A DNA stretch of 64,000 nt from Termitomyces sp. T153 (taxonomy: Eukaryota > Basidiomycota > Agaricomycetes > Agaricales > Lyophyllaceae), in assembly GCA_018296165.2 (NCBI GenBank), contig JACKQL020000052.1, forward strand, positions 124,001 to 188,000, in the 5' to 3' direction. A program made the position numbers and the translations under genes. How positions within the stretch are numbered: position 1 is the first letter of the stretch; each line of letters begins with the position of its first letter. Below, one piece after another: positions 57,126 through 64,000 of this stretch. Under the pieces are notes generated by a model. It saw only the letters and a list, made by a program, of their open reading frames with translations. It was not told where the DNA came from and ran no database searches.

Positions 57126-59492
57126 ATGGTGATCGCACTACATGAATACGCTCTTTCTTTAACTGATTATGTATATAGGCCCCGAAAACCAAGAATCCAA
57201 ACCCCAGCGGCCTAGGACGTGCAATCATCAACAGAAAAGTTAAGGATGCTCGCAGACAACAGGAATCAGGATTTGTACGTTCCTAGAGATGATTCTATCT
57301 CTGCTTCATTGAGCATGCTGCAGTATACGTCCGATATAGATTCCTCACAACGCCTCCGATCCGTAACTCAAGAGCGTGATCTTGACGAGTTCCTCAATAC
57401 TGCTCAACTCGCAGGGACAGAGTTCACCGCTGGTAAGTAGTGGTATGGATGTTAGGCAGGTCCCGAGTTGAAGTCTAAGTTTTTTTTACAAAGAACGTAG
57501 AAACGTCAAAATCATCCAACAATCCACCAATGCCAGTCAAAATCCATATCTTCTGAGCGAACAAGAAGAAAGGAATACAATCAAGAAGCATGCTGAGAAT
57601 AAAGAAAGACTGCGAGTACCAAGACGGCCGGCTTGGACGAAAAAAATGACGGCGGAGGAACTTGATAAGCAAGAGAAGACTGCTTTTCTTGATTGGCGAA
57701 GAGGCCTGGCGCAGTAGGTCCTTAAAAAGGCCGTCAATCTCGTTGTTTAACGCGAACGTTCAGGCTGCAGGAGGAAGAGGACCTTCTCCTTACACCTTTC
57801 GAACGTAATCTAGAAGTCTGGCGCCAGCTGTGGCGCGTATTGGAGCGCTCCCAGTTGATAGTACAGATCGTCGATGCTCGAAATCCCCTTCGTTTCCGTT
57901 GCGAAGATCTTGAAAAATATGTGCAGGATGTTGAGGGCCCTGAAGGGGAATTAGGCACCGGAAAAGGATTAAGAAAGAGTCTTTTACTCATCAACAAATC
58001 AGATCTACTTACAATGCAGCAGCGGTTCGTCCATTAGAGCTATTTTATGATCATAGCTGACTTCCTACAAGATGTCTATGGGCAGATTACTTCGACTCTC
58101 ACGGAATACAATATGCCTTTTTCTCGGCCGCCCATGCCACAGCCTTACAGCAGGCGAAAAGGGACGCTCTTCTGTCCGTTCAACTTCAGACTTCAGCCAG
58201 CCTGAAAGATAACCGGAATCTACACAAAGTTAATCCGGACGATGACCCTCCGCTAGAGGCTATCGAGATGGATTCAGGCGAAGACAGCTCTCAGGAAAGT
58301 TTCGCTCAGGAAAGTTCTGAAGATGAAGCCTATTTCTCGGCAGAAGACGGAAAGGAGGCTCGTGATCCCAGAGTGAAAATATTATCGGCATTTGAGTTAG
58401 AAGATTGGTTTTTGTCGATGGCTCCCGATCTATCTGGTAAGCAATTGCTTTTTTGCTGTCCCTGGCAACTCAACAAGCGCCCCCATAGTTTTCAGCGATG
58501 CCTCGGGAAACCCGCCTTCAAGATTGACTGTCGGCCTCGTTGGTTATCCGAATGTCGGAAAATCAAGCACAATTAATTCTCTCCTCGGGGAAAAGAAAGT
58601 GAGCGTATCATCGACGCCAGGTAAAACAAAACATTTCCAGACGATACACCTTTCCGAATCTATTCTACTCTGTGATTGCCCCGGTCTTGTATTTCCACAA
58701 TTTGCCACCACGAAGGCAGAGCTAGTATGCGATGGTGTGCTACCTATAGATCAACTTCGAGAGTATACAGGACCATCCGCTTTGCTTGTCCAACGGATTC
58801 CAAAAGCAGTTCTAGAAGCCACATATGGTTTGTCTATTAAAGTTTCTGGTATAGAAGAAGGCGGAGATGGAAAAGTGAGAGCAGACAATTTTCTGACTGC
58901 ATATGCAAGTGAGTGGTTGAAGTGATCTCGTTCAAGGGTTGATGACTGAATTATTACAGTCGCTAGAGGATACACTCGATCAGGGCAAGGAAACCCGGAT
59001 GAAGCACGAGCTGCCCGTTACGTTTTGAAGGATTATGTGAACGGGAAGCTTCTTTACTGTCGTTCTCCTCCAGGTGTACCAGAGTACTCGTTCAACCAAG
59101 CCACACACGAACAAGCTTTGCTCCGCACAGCAGGTAAAAAACGGGCACCTGTCACACGAGTCAGCAGAGATGCAGATACATTCGTCCCTACCAATAACAC
59201 TGAAGCACTATCTGGCACACCACTCCCAGCGAATGGCTACGGCTCAAAATCTCGAACTCTTGACTATGACTTCTTTGAGAACACCACTGCACTTTCATCA
59301 CGGCCCTTCATACAATCCTCGCTGCATCAAGGGGAGGCGTTTACTCGTTTAACAATGTATCCGCATCAAAATTCAGTTGGAGACGATGGGACATTGCTGA
59401 ACAAGAAGAATACCACAGGTGCCCTGTATGACAAGAAAAGCCATTTCAAGCCAAGGCGAATCAAACAGCGGAGTGGAAAAGGTTACGACTAA
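57126..59492 (+). CDS. LSG1: Large subunit GTPase 1 (60S ribosomal subunit maturation)
   Basis: LSG1 is a cytoplasmic GTPase that acts late in 60S subunit maturation and releases the export adaptor Nmd3. Exons fit as 57126-57128 (ATG only, tentative), 57179-57274, 57324-57432, 57494-57713, 57764-58024, 58072-58436, 58489-58908 and 58960-59492. Introns are 47-61 nt with GT..AG ends. The sum is 2007 nt, in frame, 668 aa. The order is that of a circularly permuted GTPase: G4 NKSD (residue ~220), G5 SAAHA, an acidic insert, G1 GYPNVGKSS (~370), STPGKTKHFQ, G3 DCPG (~414). The start MAPKTKNPNPSGLGRAI is typical, but it needs splicing from ATG 57126 over a 50-nt GTGATC..TATATAG intron. The alternative is that the ATG has changed to ATAG at 57176. 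The C-terminus is basic (FKPRRIKQRSGKGYD). Confidence 0.93.
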
Positions 59493-59553
59493 AGGACCAT
59501 CAGTCCTTGTAAAGAATTCTCGACTTTGTAGTCATCGTTCGTCTAGTAGATAG

Positions 59554-60023
59554 GGAGTCCTGAAACAAGATATTATTGCTGTTTTCCAAATAGTTGGTGC
59601 GGCCCACAACACGCGGAAATATGTGGCTCGCCCATGTCTAAAACGCGGTTTCTGGATCCCAGGTTTTTTGACTGGTCTGTCACCAAGGCTGGAGAGATCA
59701 CCCACCGTCCTGATTATCATGGTTGGATTTTAGGCACTTGGCCCTCACGGAGTCAAATCTGGTAGAATACCAGGCCGGCGTTTCCAACCTCATCTTACTG
59801 AACCTCAACAGCTCGAGAGTGACCGCATGTTTCTTGGCTGCCTTGAACAGTCTTCTCAATGACGCAGGTAGGCAATTCTCCTTCCTCTGCACATTTGTCT
59901 CTGGGGTCTGTAGGAAGATTGTAGCCATGATATGTTTATACGTGTTGCGCGCCGCGCAAACTATTGGAAAACAGCAATAACATGATACTTGGGCGCTCGC
60001 GAGATATTGATGTCCAGGACTCC
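59554..60023. mobile_element. Short inverted-repeat (MITE-like) element
   Basis: GGAGTCCTG at 59554-59562 is matched in reverse by CAGGACTCC at 60015-60023. Further inside, ATTGCTGTTTTCCAA (about 59574-59588) is matched by TTGGAAAACAGCAAT (about 59964-59978). The similarity continues through ..GCGGC..CAACACG.. for about 50 bp. The right arm has about 25 extra bases. Small ORFs on both strands inside are not convincing genes. A target duplication was not found. It lies between the LSG1 3' end and the next gene. Confidence 0.55.
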
Positions 60024-60254
60024 GTGGTGACCAGAACTACAATCATGAATCGAGCAACTCGTTCTCGTTTGTATATTTACAGAGATTGTCAGAACTAGAG
60101 GAGTCGGGCTGAGTCAGATGTAACTGAGCGTCAGGGCTGACAGAGACGATCACGTGGAAAAAGCTACTGGAAATAGATCAGAGCTCATACCAATCCTTTG
60201 CCCGTCCTCACCGTCATCTGCAGCGAGTAACAGTCCTTCGTCGTTGTCTGGTCA

Positions 60255-63200
60255 ATGGCAAATGAGAGCGCCTTTTCAACACCGTCTACGTCAACACTCT
60301 CTGCGTCCCCTCTCAGCCAGCCGAGCCATATAGACCTGACCCAGGATGAGGACGATTTCAATGACCACTACGGGACAGAGCACTCTGCTAAACGCGTTCG
60401 CTTGGATCAATTGATCTCACGATTGGACCACTCAACTGGCCCGAACATTTTCATGAACCAGCATGACACCCATTCGAATGCTTTGGCAAGATCGCCCAGC
60501 TTCAACCAGAACTTTGGAACGCCTACCTCAGGTAGTCCTGTTACAAATCCAGGCATTTTACAACATGCATATCGTCCTGCGTTTGCTGGCCCATCTAGTT
60601 TTCTCCTTCCTCGTCATCCACAGGTACAATCACCTTCACCTAGCTCTCCACATATACCCCCGCCCCTCACTCACCCGCCGTCGATGCCCATACCTTCCAA
60701 TCGACAAGTTATAGATCTCACAGGCTCGCCCTCTCCTCCACCATCTATACAACAGCAACAAGCCACGATGCCTAGTCTACCTCCCGACTTACCCCCCAAA
60801 ACACCCGTGTGCATTGGTCAGCTCAATGCAACTGCCCTTGTACTCTATCCAGTCCCCTACTTGTGTCAGCAAGATCTTTCCAATGACTCCGAGTGGGCTC
60901 CTGTCCGTCTACAGTATGAATGTAACCCCAACAAATCTGGTGGACCAGCAACAATTCACATCAAGGTGCCGCCAGCACGAGGTCTCAATGGAGAACAGAT
61001 CCCTGGTGAAGCTTTTGGAGTTGTTGAACAAAAAGTTGCAACAGCAATTGGTCCTATGCTGGGTAAGGGTCTTATCCGCGTAGATGCCAAAGTACGCAAA
61101 GGACCCACGAATGTAGGATTTCTGCTTGTATGATTTCCTGATTTAATCTTCCTGCTTTAAGCTCCCTATACTTCCTCTTCAAATGCTTGTCTACACCCCA
61201 AAAGGAAATATACCTGTTGTTGGAAGTTATCTTCGTCAGGTTGCCCTTCTTCTTGATCATCCAGCATCCTCATGTGATGCTCAACGACTTGCTAACTTTC
61301 ATTATCATAACCCTCATAACCCTCCACCAGGAGGCCATAATCGCATGATTATGGCTCAAAATCGACTATATGGACCCTCCGTAAGTAATAATACGCACTG
61401 GTCTGCCCCTAGTCTAGCAGGGAAGAGCATGGAAGTGCAGAGGAGTCAGATTGATGAAGTTTTCAAGAATTTGAAAGATGGAGATGAGTTGACAGAGACA
61501 GAGCCAGGTGAATGATTGTGATCATCTATATCGCCTAGTAATTGCATTAAAGCTCTCTCCAAGCCCCAGAAGTGGCTACAAGGCTGTATCCTCATCAAAA
61601 GAAAGCTCTCACATTTCTGTTGGAGCGCGAACGAGAGAAACTTGGCTCTGATGGGAATTTTTCTTCTCTCTGGCAATCACGCGCAAACCCACTCTCGGGA
61701 CAGGTTTCGTGGTTTCATATTGTTACACAGAAAGAAGTTCTACAGAAACCTTATGAAAGCAAGGGTGCCATCCTTGCGGACGATGTAAGAATTCCTTTCC
61801 GATATTTGAGTCGACGTTTCACGGAAAATATAGATGGGTCTTGGGAAGACTATCACATGTGTTTCTCTCATTGCAGCTACACTTGGATCAGCGAGGACTT
61901 TCGCAGGGACGCCTTTGGAGCTCCCTCCTCCTCCTCCTCCTCCTCCTCGAAATGATAATTCTGTGGATCCCAATCATTTTGCCGGTAGTGTCTGGGGTAT
62001 GCCTGCCCCAGATCCTGTTGCTTCACAAAAACAGAAAGCCAAAAATGCCAAGTTGCAAGAAAAACTTGAAGCAGATTATATACGTGCCTCACGAATTAGA
62101 ACAAAAAGTCGTGCGACTCTCATCGTGTGCCCTCTTTCAACAGTATCAAATTGGGAAGATCAGCTTAGAGAGCACTGGAATGGTGAAGTGACAGTCTTTG
62201 GAGGCAGTGGAGGTACATATGCCCCTTCCACACCCTCCCAATCAATGTCACAACTGAGTCTTACTTTACCATCCATGGATGATGATGCCGAAGCCAAGCC
62301 ACTTCCAAGAGTTTATTCGGGTGCTCCTCTCCGGGTTTACATATACCATGGAAATGCACGTAGGCCGGATCCTACATTTCTCGCCGACTTCGACTGCGTT
62401 ATCACAACATTTGCTACCCTGGCCTCCGAATTTTCAAAGCAAAACAGATGTGCAGCCATTGCGGATGAAGATGAAGACGATGGGGCCAGTAGTGATACGA
62501 TTGGGGCTGATTTTGACGAACATGGGAATCAAATCGTGAAGATAACGAAAGCCAAAAAGAGTGGTCTGAAGAGGAAGAAATCTACCATAACCGGGACCGG
62601 CAACTGTGAAGCAACTAGTGCTCTTCAGAGTATCCATTGGTTTCGTGTCGTCCTCGACGAAGCACAGTCAGTGGTATTTTTTTCTCTTGTTGGGCTCTTT
62701 TCGTGTTGATATACTCGCATAGCTCTATCAAAGAAACTGGTACTGTTGGTAGTCGTGCCTCATGCGATTTAATGGCCGACCGACGTCTTTGCTTGACTGG
62801 AACACCTGTGCAAAATAAGTTGGATGATGTATTTGCTCTTATCAAATTCCTTCGCTTGGAACCATTCAACGACAAAAATATCTGGACAGAATTCATCGGC
62901 AGCCCCGTAAAATTCGGGCAGGCGTTGGGAATTGCACGTCTTCAAACGATAATGAAGTGCATCACCCTTCGTCGAACTAAGGAGACGAAGAATCAAGATG
63001 GTCAGAACATTCTCGCTTTACCCCCAAGGCGAGACGAGCTGCGTCTTCTAAAATTCTGCCCTGAGGAGCAGGGAATCTACGACCGGTTTTTCAATGAATC
63101 TAAAGCCGAATTCACGGAAATGACATCGAAAAACGAGGTGATGAAGAACTATGTCGGTATCCTTCAGAAGATACTGCGGCTTCGTCAAATTTGCGACCAT

Positions 63201-64000
63201 TTTGAATTGGTCCAAGGAAAAGGCCCTGATCAAACTGTCTCCCAAGAATCTACTGCGTCATATGAAGATCTTGTCGCTGACATTTCAAAGGACGGACTGA
63301 ACGCAACGCGTGCCGCAGCTATCTTCGCCATCTTGCGTGAATCGGCAACAACGCAATGCGTCGAGTGTGGCGGCGAGCTTTGTATACCTGCTGATTCGCC
63401 AGGGGACGGGCTCGAGGTCGAGGGGCCTTCGACCGCAAAGCGAGGTCGTAAGGGCAAAGGACCTGCCTCCCGAGGATCGACCCGTGCCAGCAGTCCAAGC
63501 AGTCCGCGACCCATCTTGACGCGATGTCAACACCTTTTTTGCCTTGAGTGCTATCGAAATTCGATTTGTCCTGGCTGGCCAAACGTGGACCCCGGTACTC
63601 GACGATCTTGTTCCGCATGCCAATCCGGACTCGCGCCACTAGACGCGGTTGAAATTAAGCCAGAGTTGTTGGATGTAACGGCTTTGAAAAAGAAGCCTCG
63701 AAAGCGTGAAAAGAGGCAAAAAGGAGTTCCTACGGAACATTTTCAATCGTCTACGAAGGTGAATGCACTCATGACTGATCTCATTAGTTTTTCTCGGGCG
63801 AACCCTCACTCGGCAAATTACGATCCTTCTTCTATTGAAGTCCAAATGGTCGATGATAAAGGAAATCAAGTGGATGATGGAGTAGTGAAAACCGTCGTAT
63901 TGTACGCCTTCGTCTTTGCGTGTACGATTTGAAGTTCAGATCAATTCCCAGCTCGCAATGGACCACCATGCTTGACAAGTGTGTCACAACTTTCCCATCA
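60255..64000 (+). CDS. RAD5/HLTF/ULS1-type SNF2 helicase with RING finger (5' part)
   Basis: A nuclear DNA-dependent ATPase and probable ubiquitin ligase of the class that handles stalled forks or SUMO-marked chromatin. Exons: 60255-61127, 61162-61507, 61564-61784, 61834-62666, 62723-63901, 63952 to the edge. All join in frame. Introns are 34, 56, 49, 56 and 50 nt. Two SUMO-interaction-like motifs (IDLTQDEDD at 26 and VIDLTGSP at 152) precede a HIRAN-like region (about 185-330, AIGPMLGKGLIRVDAKV, PLQMLVYTP). SNF2 motifs are GLGKT (about 482) and DEAH (755-758, its His made by splicing), then LTGTPVQNKLDD. An embedded RING follows from about 970 (CVECGGELC, then TRCQHLFCLECY and SCSACQ), then helicase_C motif FSQWTTMLDK at the edge. 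The rest of helicase_C is outside the window. Assignment between RAD5/HLTF and ULS1 is open. Confidence 0.93.
61128..61161 (+). other. Very short (34-nt) intron in the SNF2 gene
   Basis: GTATGATT...CTTTAAG removes an in-frame TGA and joins GFLL to LPILPLQMLVYTP in frame, restoring the HIRAN-like text. It has a CTGAT branch-like motif. At 34 nt it is the shortest intron in the window; the others are 47-61 nt. Confidence 0.75.

Noticed and set aside
59723..59980. An 85-codon plus-strand frame between LSG1 and the helicase gene
   Set aside because: It lies within the inverted-repeat element, the opposite strand is equally open, and no domain is recognisable.

Overview
The window looks like part of a filamentous basidiomycete (Agaricomycete) genome. 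This rests on two spliced protein-coding genes with introns of about 34-61 nt, CTRAY-type branch sites and family assignments typical of fungi, and on a dense thicket of Ty3/Gypsy LTR retrotransposons. A transposon-rich mushroom such as an ectomycorrhizal species would fit, but the species is inference.

About 56.4 kb of the 64 kb is transposon. The core is one nested stack. An old minus-strand Gypsy element (E0) is cut in its RNase H domain by a plus-strand element E1 (850-36651, TSD CTTAT). E1's own 5' LTR is cut by a minus-strand chromovirus E2 (1800-18150, TSD GAAYC). E2 in turn holds a non-autonomous element, LARD1 (2194-9191, TSD GCATC), and a solo LTR-like element, S-A (10943-14149). 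S-A itself contains a small LTR element coding for a KH-like protein (11306-13352). E1 also carries a solo LTR (20848-21985, TSD CTTGG) and the chromovirus E3 (24499-31886, TSD ATAAC). E3 is cut by a second S copy (28718-29734).

To the right lie a solo LTR (41326-41883), an unassigned stretch with a 162-codon ORF, and the plus-strand element E4. E4's LTR holds LARD2 (43375-50201, TSD AGGAC). E4 is truncated where a decayed Pogo/Fot1-like DNA transposon begins (about 53971-56370). CpG is scarce in the old elements and normal in the host genes. Inactivating changes are almost all transitions.

Host DNA starts near 56370. It holds a complete LSG1-type circularly permuted GTPase gene (60S ribosome maturation; 668 aa over seven exons plus a possible ATG-only first exon). 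Next comes a short inverted-repeat element. Last is the first ~1165 codons of a HIRAN-like/SNF2/RING helicase of the RAD5-HLTF-ULS1 class, running off the right edge.

Three themes tie the mobile elements together. Both main LTR families show a Tf1-like self-priming signature: the bases just 3' of the 5' LTR are the reverse complement of a site at the predicted transcript start. The E1/LARD family carries a gene on the strand opposite its LTR promoter, next to the 3' LTR, and the non-autonomous LARD copies keep that gene while lacking gag-pol. The KH-coding element has LTRs and a polypurine tract but no gag-pol at all.
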